16,266 nt of DNA from Gammaproteobacteria bacterium (GCA_016762995.1 JAESUT010000201.1:3357-19622); one strand, 5' to 3'; numbered from the stretch's first letter, positions 1-7,711 are shown. Translations and numbers: made by a program. The notes: generated by a model from the letters alone, not told the origin.

Positions 1-779
1 TGCTGAGTATCAGTAGAAGCGGCTTGTAGTGAATTGGCATCGCAAATTTGAAAGTAGTCAGGTTCCAAGGAGGCCTGCTGCAGTTCTTTCTTGGCTGCGG
101 CCTCGAGCTGTTGGAATTCTGTATTGCCTTGTTGAATTTTCTCGGCACAACTCTGCAGGCATTGACGCAAGCCAGCTGCCTGTTCTTTTTGTTGCTGACT
201 CAGATAGTTGTTGCGAGAACTCATGGCGAGGCCGCTTTCCTCACGATGCGTTTCAATGCCGTGTATCGCGATATCGAGTGCCAGATCTTGTGTGAGTTTT
301 CGAATGACTAAGAATTGCTGGTAGTCCTTTAGGCCGAAGAATGCGGCATCAGGTTGAACGATGTTAAATAGTTTTGTTACAACAGTAGCTACGCCTTCAA
401 AATGTCCCGGCCTACTACTGCCGCAAAAATTTTCAGTTAGACCTGGCACCTGTATCGAGGTTTGCTGCTCTAAGCCATTGCCATAGATCTCATCGACGGA
501 GGGAAGGAATAGGCAATCACAGCTCTCGTTGCGTAGATATTCGCTGTCGGCGTCGAGAGTGCGCGGATAGGCGCCTAGATCCTCGTTCTCTCCGAACTGT
601 AAAGGATTGACGAATATGCTACAGACGATGAAGTCGTAACGATCTCTGGCTTGCCGTATCAGCTGCAGATGGCCCTCGTGTAGATTGCCCATCGTCGGAA
701 CTAGGGCAATAGATTTTACCTGTAATCGCGCAGTCTTTAGGACTTGTCTTAGGTCTTTGATTCTTTTTTGAGTTTGCAT
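1..779 (-). CDS. panC: Pantothenate synthetase, 3' end cut by window edge
   Basis: Catalyses ATP-dependent joining of pantoate and beta-alanine to pantothenate in the cytoplasm, the last step before coenzyme A synthesis. The frame is open from an ATG at 779 to the left edge (259 codons; the family has about 280, so roughly 25 residues are missing). Visible motifs: PTMGNLHEGH at residues 28-37 (the HIGH-like ATP site, His34 and His37), FVNPLQFG followed by YPRTL, PGHFEGVATVV, FFGLKDYQQ, and the GLAMSSRN loop. It follows panB by 31 bases on the same strand, the usual panBC pair. No good Shine-Dalgarno sequence precedes the ATG; translation may depend on panB. Identification is firm from the motifs and the neighbour. 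Confidence 0.96.
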   Translation of the reverse strand, partial: MQTQKRIKDLRQVLKTARLQVKSIALVPTMGNLHEGHLQLIRQARDRYDFIVCSIFVNPLQFGENEDLGAYPRTLDADSEYLRNESCDCLFLPSVDEIYGNGLEQQTSIQVPGLTENFCGSSRPGHFEGVATVVTKLFNIVQPDAAFFGLKDYQQFLVIRKLTQDLALDIAIHGIETHREESGLAMSSRNNYLSQQQKEQAAGLRQCLQSCAEKIQQGNTEFQQLEAAAKKELQQASLEPDYFQICDANSLQAASTDTQ

Positions 780-810
780 CGGGTAGTTGCTTAAGAAGGA
801 TTAGGAGCGG

Positions 811-1623
811 CTAGTTGAAGCAGTGCTCATCAGCTGGAAATGACTGAGACTTTACCGCTTGCACATAGGCTTCGATGGCGCCAGGTATGCCATTCTTTGA
901 ATCGAGTAAGAAGTTCTTCACAAACTTAGGTGAGATCGGTGAGACACCTAATACATCATGCAGGACCATGATTTGCCCAGTGGTATCGGGGCCAGCCCCT
1001 ATGCCTATTACTGGTATGTCTAATGAATCGGTAACTGTCTTACCTAGGCTGCGCGGCACACACTCGAGTAGCAGAGTACTGGCACCGGCGTCCTCTAATA
1101 GCTTCGCTTCTGCAATTATGGCATCGGCTTGCTGTGTATCGCGCCCCTGAACATGAAAGCCGCCGATTCGATTAACAGATTGAGGCGTTAGGCCCATGTG
1201 TGCGCAAACAGGTATGCCGCGTTCGGCAAGTAATCTAGTTGTATTCTCAATCCATGCTCCACCCTCTAGCTTTACCATGTGAGCACCGGCGCGCATCAGC
1301 GCGGCCGCATTCTCCAGGGTTTGCGTTTCTGAGGAATAGCTCATGAAGGGTAAGTCGGCTACCAGCAAAGCGCCCTTATTGCCGCGCTTGACGCACTGCA
1401 TGTGATAAACCATGTCGTCCATGGTTACAGGTAGTGTGCTGTCGTGCCCTTGCAGCACCATGCCTAATGAATCACCAACGAGAATCACTTCGACTCCAGC
1501 ATCGCCAAGAATCGAGGCGAAGCAGGCATCGTAGGCAGTCATGCAGGCGAATTTCTCACCACTTTTTTTGATGTTGAATAGAGTGGTGAGGGTGACATTT
1601 CTGTTGTGTGTTTGAGTGCTCAT
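811..1623 (-). CDS. panB: 3-methyl-2-oxobutanoate hydroxymethyltransferase
   Basis: Transfers a hydroxymethyl group from methylene-tetrahydrofolate to alpha-ketoisovalerate, giving ketopantoate, the first committed step to pantothenate. 270 residues, close to the family's usual 264. The metal-binding aspartates are in VGDSLG (Asp51) and VADLPF (Asp90), and the catalytic pair is Lys118 (MVKLEGG) and Glu187 (LLLECVP), all offset by 6 from E. coli PanB Asp45/Asp84/Lys112/Glu181. Other signatures: [32 protein letters not shown]. In Pseudomonas folK lies immediately upstream; here there is only a 208-base gap and then a NadR-like kinase, so panBC probably has its own promoter, which I could not place convincingly. 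Confidence 0.98.
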   Translation of the reverse strand: MSTQTHNRNVTLTTLFNIKKSGEKFACMTAYDACFASILGDAGVEVILVGDSLGMVLQGHDSTLPVTMDDMVYHMQCVKRGNKGALLVADLPFMSYSSETQTLENAAALMRAGAHMVKLEGGAWIENTTRLLAERGIPVCAHMGLTPQSVNRIGGFHVQGRDTQQADAIIAEAKLLEDAGASTLLLECVPRSLGKTVTDSLDIPVIGIGAGPDTTGQIMVLHDVLGVSPISPKFVKNFLLDSKNGIPGAIEAYVQAVKSQSFPADEHCFN

Positions 1624-1831
1624 AGCGGCTTCTACTTGCTAAATCTGTTGGCTCAGTCGGGAAGGGGATAGTAAGGCTAGAAATGAGAGTATTCAAGCCA
1701 AACCTGAAAGTCTCGATGATGAATTAAAAGGATGAGGCGGAGCAATTGAGCTTGCTTAGTCAGAAGCAAACGAAGTTAGAGTTAGGTATTCGTTGGTTTC
1801 TAGAATTTAAAGCTCCGTACTCGCAAAGACT

Positions 1832-2365
1832 TCAAGTTGCATTACATGTATTTGGGCCTGTCAGGGCCTGTTTCAATCGTTCCTGTGGCTCGCCTTCTAC
1901 TATGCTATGGGGTAGTTCATATTCTTTAAGTTTTTGAAGATACAGATTGAATAATTCATCGCGGTTATTTGGATTTTCTCTTAGCCGGTCTGCTTGCCAG
2001 GGAATGTCGGAATCACATAAAAAATAATAGCGGGTAGAAGACTGCTGTTTGATGCTGTTTTCAAAAGTAGTAGTGATCCAAGGGTCACAGCACCCATATT
2101 TTACTTCACTCCAGATCATAATGACTAGCAAATCGGTGTCGCAAACTATTTTCTTCGGAAAATGAGAAAGAAGCGCTTGTTCCCGTTGGTGTTGCTGCTT
2201 GGCGATTTTCAATAGGTCATGCTGCTGGTAAGAAACTTTTCCCTCGAGATAATCTCTAGCAACTTCGGGAACTAGAGGTGATTTCCAGTAATCAGAGAGT
2301 TGGCCTGCTAAGGTAGTTTTCCCAGAAGATTCAGGGCCGGTCATTACTAGTATTTCAGTGCTCAT
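1832..2365 (-). CDS. NadR/AAA_28-type P-loop kinase, possible vitamin-salvage kinase
   Basis: 177 residues, resembling the isolated ribosylnicotinamide-kinase domain of NadR (AAA_28 family). Seen: Walker A GPESSGKTT at residues 10-18, VPEVARDYL at 32-40, a Walker B-like DTD at 76-78, and a lid-like stretch DIPWQADRLRENPNNR at 120-135. It lacks the helix-turn-helix and nucleotidyltransferase domains of full NadR. It is divergent from a TPP-riboswitch operon containing a PnuC-family transporter, which moves its substrate by facilitated diffusion and needs a cytoplasmic kinase to trap it. Two readings are possible: a nicotinamide riboside kinase, or a thiamin/HMP kinase partnered with the transporter; the neighbours favour the second, the family the first. 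The gene lies outside the riboswitch transcript, so it is not under the same TPP control. Confidence 0.8.
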   Translation of the reverse strand: MSTEILVMTGPESSGKTTLAGQLSDYWKSPLVPEVARDYLEGKVSYQQHDLLKIAKQQHQREQALLSHFPKKIVCDTDLLVIMIWSEVKYGCCDPWITTTFENSIKQQSSTRYYFLCDSDIPWQADRLRENPNNRDELFNLYLQKLKEYELPHSIVEGEPQERLKQALTGPNTCNAT

Positions 2366-2392
2366 TGCAATAACCCTAATGTCGTGAAGGCT

Positions 2393-2430
2393 ATCTCGTT
2401 ACAGAAACCCATCTCATTATAGAAACCTAT
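2393..2430. repeat. 18-bp imperfect tandem repeat over kinase promoter
   Basis: Two head-to-tail copies, 2393-2410 and 2411-2428, read ATCTC(G/A)TTA(C/T)AGAAACC(C/T), identical at 15 of 18 positions; the next two bases (AT) also agree with the repeat start. The right copy covers the TATAAT box proposed for the minus-strand kinase gene. It may be a repressor operator or a chance duplication. Confidence 0.6.
2416..2421 (-). promoter_or_regulatory. -10 box candidate for the NadR-like kinase
   Basis: A perfect TATAAT on the minus strand, about 50 bases before the kinase start codon. No good -35 is present at the right spacing (a TTGTAT lies only 14 bases upstream, a GCTTGT 16), so the promoter may be weak or activator-dependent. 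Confidence 0.4.
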
Positions 2431-2508
2431 GCCAGATACAAGCCTATCGACTAGTGGCCGCAATTCCTAGCTTTCTAATTATTTCTTCCTAACTATTGGC
2501 TGCGCGAA

Positions 2509-2517
2509 TGCTATACT
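2509..2517 (+). promoter_or_regulatory. Extended -10 promoter for the thiamin operon
   Basis: TGCTATACT matches the extended -10 form (TGn then TATACT at 2512-2517). The -35 region is poor, as is common with extended -10 promoters. The predicted start, near 2524, falls immediately before the 5' strand of riboswitch helix P1. Confidence 0.55.
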
Positions 2518-2525
2518 GTGCTCAG

Positions 2526-2616
2526 TTCCTTAGGGGTGGTCAATTGATCTGAGATTCTGGTGAGAGCCAGTTAACCCTAGAACCTGATCCGGTTAATACC
2601 GGCGTAGGAAAAGGAT
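2526..2616 (+). promoter_or_regulatory. TPP riboswitch (THI element)
   Basis: The conserved THI-box segments appear in order: AGGGGTG at 2532-2538, CTGAGA at 2549-2554, ACCCTAGAACCTGATC at 2574-2589, a GG-TTAATA-CC arm, and GGCGTAGGA. P1 closes as TCCTT (2527-2531) with AAGGA (2611-2615); the variable arm is CTGG (2557-2560) with CCAG (2567-2570). The element precedes a TonB receptor, a thiamin-binding protein and a PnuC-type transporter, so it senses thiamin pyrophosphate and shuts down thiamin uptake when the cofactor is abundant. Confidence 0.95.
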
Positions 2617-2651
2617 GCACACCACATCTCATCACACGTCCAAATAATGCC

Positions 2652-2682
2652 GGGTCTCTTAAATTAATTTTTGGAGAGACTC
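2652..2682 (+). promoter_or_regulatory. SD-sequestering hairpin (riboswitch expression platform)
   Basis: GGGTCTCT (2652-2659) pairs with AGAGACTC (2675-2682), 8 pairs with one G-U, ending directly before the ATG at 2683. The helix buries most of the GGAGAG ribosome binding site (2673-2678). There is no terminator with a T tract, so control is probably at translation. A competing 7-pair helix, 2599-2605 with 2647-2653, would use the aptamer's 3' part and overlaps the foot of the sequestering stem, so it could serve as the anti-sequestor. Confidence 0.6.
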
Positions 2683-4767
2683 ATGTCTATTACTCGTCGA
2701 ACACCCTGCCTCACACTACTGCTGCCAATTTTTCTAAGCCTCACGCAGGGGCTTGCTGTCGCAGCAGAAAATAGCATCGAAGAAATAGTTGTTACTGCTG
2801 ATTTTAGAGCTAGAAGCGAATTGGAAATGGCGACTAGCGTCACGGTCATGACACAAGCTGTCATAAAATCTAGGTCTGCTCAGCACTTTGAAGAACTGGC
2901 GAATGCGATTCCCAATGTTAACTATGCTTCTGGTTCCAACCGTGCACGTTTTTTTCAGATTCGAGGTATCGGCGAGCGCAGCCAGTTTGTCGCGCCTATC
3001 AATCCTTCGGTTGGCTTTCTAGTGGACAATGTAGACTTCAGCGGAGCAGCCACCATTGCCACTATGTTGGATGTTGAGCAGGTTGAAGTGCTGCGAGGGC
3101 CGCAGGGAACGCGATACGGTGCTAATGCTCTAGCTGGCCTGATTAACGTCAAGACTAATGATCCCGAAGATCAGTTTGCAGCGAATTTCAAGCTCGGTGC
3201 GGCGGATTACAATACGCAAACGCTCTCGGCAATGGTCACCGGGCCGTTGACGGACGCTGTTAGCGCACGATTAGCCGTGGGGAGTCATCGATCCGATGGC
3301 TACTATGAAAACTCCTTTCTGCAAACAAAGAGAAACAATGCACAGGACGAGCAATCCATTCGTGGAAAATTAAGTGTAGAAATGTCTGCCAACTGGACAC
3401 TGGACATTTCTCTGTCCCACGTAGATATCGACAACGGCTACGATGCCTTTACTCTGGACAATTCACGCACGACGCTTTCTGACGAGCCTGGGCGGGACCA
3501 ACAAGAGTCTCTCGCATTCGCAGTCGACAGTAGCTGGACGCTGGATAATTTTGATTTAAAACTTATCGTAGGCCTTGCCGATTCTGATATGGAATATAGC
3601 TACGACGAGGACTGGACCTTTACAGGAATACATCCCGATGGCTATACGTCGCGGGACAGTTATATCCGCGATCGAGCAACCCAATCTCTGGAATTGAGGT
3701 TTTTGTCGAATGATAGCAGTCGACTATTTTCCAACTCAACTGACTGGTTGTTCGGTGTGTACACACTCAATAGTACTGAGTCATTGAAGCGAGAGTACAC
3801 CTTTCTTGCGGCGGACTTCCGCAGCGATTACGATTTCAATACTGCAGCTATTTTCTTCCAATTGGATTCATCGCTGAGTGAAAAACTGACCCTGGAAACC
3901 GGGCTAAGAGTCGAGAGGCGCGATACGACTTATAGAGATTCAGAGCTGCTCGGCTTCTCGCCTCGAGAAACTCTTTGGGGCGGTCGAATCGCTGCCAAGT
4001 ACCTGCTGGGTTCTACTACCATGGCCTACGCCAGTATTGCCCGGGGCTATAAGGCCGGTGGCTTTAACACCGATGGTACATTGGATGCGGATCTACGAGA
4101 ATTCGGCGAAGAGTTCCTGATTGAATACGAGCTGGGAATGAAATCGAATTTACTTGATAACACATTGCATTTGAAAGCCGCTTTGTTTCACGATGACAGG
4201 CATGAGCAGCAGGTAAAGAGTTCCACTGGAAGAATTCGGGCGAACGGGAGTACAGAGTTTGTCGATTTCATAGGGAATGCGGCGGAAGGCACGAATAACG
4301 GTGTGGAGTTTGAAGCGATTTGGTATCCCTCTGAGCAGCTGGGTCTAACAGCCAGTGTAGGATTGTTGGACGCGACGTTTGATTCTTTTATAAATTCTGA
4401 AAATCAGGACCAGTCCGGGCGTGATCAGGCTCATGCGCCGGGCTATATGGCACATTTGGCAGTCGATTATAGTCTAGGTGCCTGGTCTCTTTCTGTTTCT
4501 CTCGACGCGAAAGACGATTTCTATTTTTCCGACAGTCATAACGTGCAAAGTGACCCCTACGAACTGCTAAACATGAACCTTAGTTATTCTACTGAGCGAT
4601 GGAGTCTGAGTTTTTGGGGTCGTAATCTTACCAATCAAGACTATGCGGTAAGAGGGTTCTTTTTTGGGGAGTTCGGCAATGACCCAAGAAAAGGCTACGC
4701 GCCTGAACCCTATCTTCAATTCGGCGAACCGCGGGTGATCGGTATTAGCTATGAGGTGCAGTTATGA
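2683..4767 (+). CDS. TonB-dependent outer-membrane receptor, probable thiamin receptor
   Basis: 694 residues from the ATG at 2683. A TTG at 2671 extends the frame by four codons but would place the GGAGAG ribosome binding site inside the gene, so 2683 is preferred. A signal peptide (hydrophobic about residues 9-24, ending AVAA) is followed by a TonB box EEIVVTA at 33-39, a plug domain (IRGIGERSQF, VEVLRGPQGTRYGANALAGLINV) and a 22-strand-type barrel ending near ISYEVQL; the last residue is leucine where many receptors have an aromatic. Energised by TonB-ExbBD, it would move its ligand across the outer membrane. The substrate is inferred from the upstream TPP riboswitch and the two downstream genes, not from the protein itself. 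The stop overlaps the next start as ATGA. Confidence 0.93.
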   Translation: MSITRRTPCLTLLLPIFLSLTQGLAVAAENSIEEIVVTADFRARSELEMATSVTVMTQAVIKSRSAQHFEELANAIPNVNYASGSNRARFFQIRGIGERSQFVAPINPSVGFLVDNVDFSGAATIATMLDVEQVEVLRGPQGTRYGANALAGLINVKTNDPEDQFAANFKLGAADYNTQTLSAMVTGPLTDAVSARLAVGSHRSDGYYENSFLQTKRNNAQDEQSIRGKLSVEMSANWTLDISLSHVDIDNGYDAFTLDNSRTTLSDEPGRDQQESLAFAVDSSWTLDNFDLKLIVGLADSDMEYSYDEDWTFTGIHPDGYTSRDSYIRDRATQSLELRFLSNDSSRLFSNSTDWLFGVYTLNSTESLKREYTFLAADFRSDYDFNTAAIFFQLDSSLSEKLTLETGLRVERRDTTYRDSELLGFSPRETLWGGRIAAKYLLGSTTMAYASIARGYKAGGFNTDGTLDADLREFGEEFLIEYELGMKSNLLDNTLHLKAALFHDDRHEQQVKSSTGRIRANGSTEFVDFIGNAAEGTNNGVEFEAIWYPSEQLGLTASVGLLDATFDSFINSENQDQSGRDQAHAPGYMAHLAVDYSLGAWSLSVSLDAKDDFYFSDSHNVQSDPYELLNMNLSYSTERWSLSFWGRNLTNQDYAVRGFFFGEFGNDPRKGYAPEPYLQFGEPRVIGISYEVQL

Positions 4768-5024
4768 AAGCTTCAGTTGACATTAGCCTCTATCCATTGG
4801 CAGATGAATACATTCCCGCCATTCAGGAATTTATAGACAGAGTGCAGAAATACCCCGAAGTAGCGGTAATACGCAATGATCTGTCGACGCAGTTGTACGG
4901 TGACTATGAGCAGATAATGGATCTTTTGAAGGTTGAGCTTAGGCTAAGCTGGGAGAGGCACGGGAAGAGTATTTTTGTTATCAAATTCTTGAGAGATGAT
5001 CTTCGAGGCCTCTCCGGTGATTGA
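4764..5024 (+). CDS. Small YkoF/MTH1187-like thiamin-binding protein
   Basis: 86 residues with no signal peptide or membrane segment, so cytoplasmic. It begins VDISLYPLADEYIP and runs as one alternating beta-alpha unit (FIDRVQKY helix, LSTQLYGDY strand-turn, IMDLLKVEL helix, IFVIKFLRD strand). The opening strand with SLYPL and the overall size fit the YkoF / MTH1187 ferredoxin-like family, whose members bind thiamin or its HMP moiety. Recognition is from pattern only and is reinforced by context: translationally coupled (ATGA) to a riboswitch-controlled receptor and overlapping a PnuC-type transporter. Its role may be to bind thiamin after entry or to deliver it to a kinase. A single domain would probably act as an oligomer. 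Confidence 0.75.
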   Translation: MKASVDISLYPLADEYIPAIQEFIDRVQKYPEVAVIRNDLSTQLYGDYEQIMDLLKVELRLSWERHGKSIFVIKFLRDDLRGLSGD

Positions 5025-5643
5025 TTTTTTTGCAACTGTAGGTGAACAACTCCTGCAGAATTCTATGTTGGAATTGACGGCAGTAGTGTTTGCGATTATT
5101 TACCTGATTCTTGCGGTCAGAGAAAATATTCTTTGCTGGTTTGCGGCTGGCATTTCTACCCTCATTTTCCTCGCTATCTTCTGGGATGTTAAGCTCTACA
5201 TGGAGTCTGGCTTGCAAGTTTACTATCTTGCCATGGCGTTTATCGGCTGGTATCAGTGGCGACATGCCAATGATGGTTCGACGAGCTTGCAGATTTCGAT
5301 GTGGAGCATGCGGCAGCATCTGATAGCCCTAACACTTATCGCAGTGCTCACCTTTATATCAGGGTATCTTCTTAACTCTGGAACCGATGCGCAATTACCG
5401 TATTTGGACTCGTTGACGACATGGGGAAGTGTCATCACTACCGTCATGGTGGTGCGAAAGGTATTGGAAAACTGGATCTATTGGCTGGTGATCGATGCCA
5501 TTTCGATCTATCTCTATATTGACCGCGAGCTATATTTCACCTCACTACTTTTTGCTGTGTATATAGTCATTATCTTCTTTGGATGGTTCTCATGGTCAAA
5601 AAGTTATAAGCAGAATATGAATGCGGCGCAAAGAAGGCTCTAG
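4996..5643 (+). CDS. pnuT: PnuC-family transporter, probable thiamin transporter PnuT
   Basis: 215 residues with about seven membrane segments. Family signatures: AVVFAIIYLILAVRENI near residues 29-45, FWDVKLYMESGLQVYY in the middle, WYQW, and ENWIYWLVIDAISIYLY near 158-174. PnuC proteins carry nicotinamide riboside; the PnuT subgroup carries thiamin by facilitated diffusion, and the riboswitch plus neighbours place this one in the thiamin subgroup. The ATG at 4996 overlaps the previous gene by 29 bases and has GAGAG directly against it. A GTG at 5017 (codon 8) has GAGG eight bases upstream and only an 8-base overlap, so it is a serious alternative start. Confidence 0.9.
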   Translation: MIFEASPVIDFFATVGEQLLQNSMLELTAVVFAIIYLILAVRENILCWFAAGISTLIFLAIFWDVKLYMESGLQVYYLAMAFIGWYQWRHANDGSTSLQISMWSMRQHLIALTLIAVLTFISGYLLNSGTDAQLPYLDSLTTWGSVITTVMVVRKVLENWIYWLVIDAISIYLYIDRELYFTSLLFAVYIVIIFFGWFSWSKSYKQNMNAAQRRL

Positions 5644-5650
5644 TTTTTCG

Positions 5651-5736
5651 AAAAATCTGACGGCTCAGGTGTAAAATATTATGTGCTGTTGTGCTAAATG
5701 ACAATTGTTGGGCTTCTAAGAAGTCGTCAGCCGTCA
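5651..5736 (-). terminator. Long-loop terminator candidate after the flavoprotein gene
   Basis: On the minus strand TGACGGCT (5736-5729, containing the flavoprotein stop codon) can pair with AGCCGTCA (5665-5658), which is followed by GATTTTT. The 63-base loop is long but contains small palindromes (CTTCTAAGAAG, ACAATTGT) that could fold back. It lies in the convergent gap with the transporter gene. Confidence 0.3.
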
Positions 5737-6984
5737 TACGTACTGCCCCGCAGCACTACCTGAGGACCAGGCCCATTGGAAATTGAAGCCGCCTAGGTGG
5801 CCGCTGACATCAAGTACTTCGCCGATGAAGAATAGTCCCGGCTGATGCATGGCTTCCATCGTCTTGGAGCTGATGCCATCGGTATCCACTCCGCCTAACG
5901 TCACTTCAGCAGTTCGATAACCTTCGGTGGCAGATGGTTTTAATATCCACAGATTAAGCTGCCTGCCAAGTGTCTTGAGTTGTTGGTCGGTGAACTCAGC
6001 TAGACTCGTTTTTGCTTGTGCGGGCCACCACAGCTTCTGTAACTCTGCTACCAGGGCCTTGCTCAGTTTCTGTTGCAAGACCGTCTTTAGCAGGCTTTTG
6101 CCTTTCGCGAGCTTCGCTTCACATAGCCATTGATCGGCGTCTATGCCCGGTAAAAGATTGAGTGATATCGTATCGCCAGGGTGCCAGAAACTGGAGATCT
6201 GTAGTATCACCGGTCCGCTGATTCCGCGATGAGTAAATAACAGGCTTTCACTGAATTGTTGCCCGTTGCAACTGACTTCAACCTCTGCTGATAATCCGGC
6301 AAGACGTTCGCAGACGTCCTTGAGATCATCGCTAAACATAAAGGGTACCAGCCCGGCCCGGCGCTCGGTGAGCTTTAAAGAAAACTGGCGGGCGATATCA
6401 TAGCCCATGCCACTCCCGCCAAGGCTCGGAATTGACAGCGCTCCGGTGGCAACGACAAGCGATTCACAGGAGAGGGAGTGGCTTCTTTTCGGCTCGTTTT
6501 TGCCGCTTGAAAACTCCAACTTATAGCGATCTTCTACTGTGTCCCCTTGTCTATCAATCGATGATTGCAGAGCCGTGATGTTGTGAATTTCACAATGGCT
6601 CCTAATGGTCACGCCTGCCTGCTCACATTCGCTCAAGAGCATTGCTAGTATCTGTTTAGCTGAATCTTTGCAGAACAGTTGCTGGTGCTTGCGCTCTTCA
6701 TAGTCGATGCCATGTTGCTCAACTAGTTTGATAAAGTCCCACTGGCTATAACGCTTGAGTGCAGATTTGCAGAAGTGAGGATTGGAGGAAAGGAAGTTTT
6801 CAGGCTCGATAGTGTAGTTGGTAAAGTTGCAGCGTCCGCCACCTGACATCAAGATCTTCTTTCCAATCTTGTTAGATTTTTCTAGTACCAGTACTTGTCT
6901 GCCACGCTTGGCTGCAGTTAGCGCGCACATCAATCCTGCCGCGCCGCCGCCTAGCACAATCACATTGCCCATGTTTGGGTCCAT
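5734..6984 (-). CDS. BaiN/HI0933-family FAD flavoprotein
   Basis: 416 residues, a full-length member of the HI0933/YhiN family of flavoproteins. Seen: the Rossmann dinucleotide motif GGGAAG at residues 12-17, an acidic end of beta-2 (VLVLEKS, Glu35), the family hallmark GGGRCNFTN at 48-56, LFTHRGISGP in the middle, and the C-terminal GEVLDVSGHLGGFNFQWAWSSG. A member called BaiN has been tied to bile-acid reduction in gut clostridia; the role in proteobacteria is unknown, so I assign none. Two start codons are possible, residues 1 and 5, neither with a strong ribosome binding site. It follows the deoxynucleoside kinase gene by 61 bases on the same strand and may be cotranscribed. Confidence 0.92.
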   Translation of the reverse strand: MDPNMGNVIVLGGGAAGLMCALTAAKRGRQVLVLEKSNKIGKKILMSGGGRCNFTNYTIEPENFLSSNPHFCKSALKRYSQWDFIKLVEQHGIDYEERKHQQLFCKDSAKQILAMLLSECEQAGVTIRSHCEIHNITALQSSIDRQGDTVEDRYKLEFSSGKNEPKRSHSLSCESLVVATGALSIPSLGGSGMGYDIARQFSLKLTERRAGLVPFMFSDDLKDVCERLAGLSAEVEVSCNGQQFSESLLFTHRGISGPVILQISSFWHPGDTISLNLLPGIDADQWLCEAKLAKGKSLLKTVLQQKLSKALVAELQKLWWPAQAKTSLAEFTDQQLKTLGRQLNLWILKPSATEGYRTAEVTLGGVDTDGISSKTMEAMHQPGLFFIGEVLDVSGHLGGFNFQWAWSSGSAAGQYV

Positions 6985-7034
6985 TCACTTGGTCAAATAT
7001 TTGGACGAAGAGTCTAACATGTACACAGGGCTTT

Positions 7035-7064
7035 CCGGCCTGTCTCTAGATAAGCGAAGGCCGG
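7035..7064 (-). other. GC-rich hairpin across the deoxynucleoside kinase stop
   Basis: AGGCCGG at 7058-7064 and CCGGCCT at 7035-7041 form a perfect 7-bp inverted repeat with a 16-base loop that includes the stop codon region. No T tract follows on either strand, so it is more likely an RNA-stability or partial-attenuation hairpin than a terminator. Confidence 0.35.
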
Positions 7065-7711
7065 GGATTGAAGTAATGTGTTCCCGCCCCAGAGGACATT
7101 ATGCGTTTAAGTAGCTGCTGATAGTCTTCTTCGTTGTTAGCCAGGTCGATGTCTTCGCTGTTTACTATCAGCAGGGGCGAGTTGTCATAATAGTGAAAGA
7201 ATTCGGCATAGGCTTCATTCAAATTCTCTAGATAGGTTAGCTCGATGAGTTGTTCGGCGTCGACTCCACGTTTCTGAATTCTATCTAATAGCACGTTGGT
7301 GGGTGCTTGCAGGTAGATTACTAAATCCGGTGTAGGAGCATCGATAGTGAGGTGACGGTAGACATTTAGATAAAGTTCGAACTCATCCGGCTCTAAATTT
7401 TGCTGTGCGAATAGTTGGTCTTTGTCTATTAGGAAGTCTGCCACCCGCACAGGTTCGAACAGATCGTTCTGGCGAAGATCTTGTATTTGTTGTGCGCGTT
7501 GGAAGAGGAAGAACAATTGCGTGGATAGCGCGTGTTGTTTCGGATTTTTATAGAAGCGATCGAGAAACGGATTCTCTTCGCTTTTCTCGAGTAATAATTC
7601 GTAGTTGAAGGAATCGGCTAGGCGCTTGGTAAGTGTTGTCTTGCCGACACCTATGGGGCCTTCAACGGCAATGTAGCGCGGTGCAGCCTTGCGGAAATCA
7701 CCCTGGGTCAT
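7046..7711 (-). CDS. Deoxynucleoside kinase (dGK/dAK type)
   Basis: 221 residues of the dNK/dCK/dGK family, which phosphorylates deoxynucleosides for dNTP salvage. Seen: P-loop GPIGVGKTT at 18-26, SEENPFL near 44-50, VADFLIDKDQLFA near 90-102, the core strand PDLVIYLQAP at 128-137, and a lid arginine segment RIQKRG at 144-149. Substrate preference (purine or pyrimidine) cannot be read with certainty. GAGGGG five bases before the ATG is a strong ribosome binding site and overlaps the end of pcnB (10-base gap), so the two are translated as a pair. In Pseudomonas the gene directly after pcnB is folK; here this kinase takes that place. Confidence 0.9.
   Translation of the reverse strand: MTQGDFRKAAPRYIAVEGPIGVGKTTLTKRLADSFNYELLLEKSEENPFLDRFYKNPKQHALSTQLFFLFQRAQQIQDLRQNDLFEPVRVADFLIDKDQLFAQQNLEPDEFELYLNVYRHLTIDAPTPDLVIYLQAPTNVLLDRIQKRGVDAEQLIELTYLENLNEAYAEFFHYYDNSPLLIVNSEDIDLANNEEDYQQLLKRIMSSGAGTHYFNPRPSLI

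Noticed and set aside
48..311. Overlapping plus-strand ORFs of 87-88 codons at the left edge
   Set aside because: They are shadows of panC, whose minus-strand frame is continuous with clear catalytic motifs.
2671..2682. TTG start four codons upstream for the TonB receptor
   Set aside because: The ribosome binding site would fall inside the coding region; the ATG at 2683 has GGAGAG at normal spacing and begins a standard signal peptide.
5644..5655. TTTTTCGAAAAA palindrome after the transporter gene as its terminator
   Set aside because: There is no GC-rich stem, so it would not work as an intrinsic terminator for the plus strand; the A run is better read as the T tract of a minus-strand terminator.
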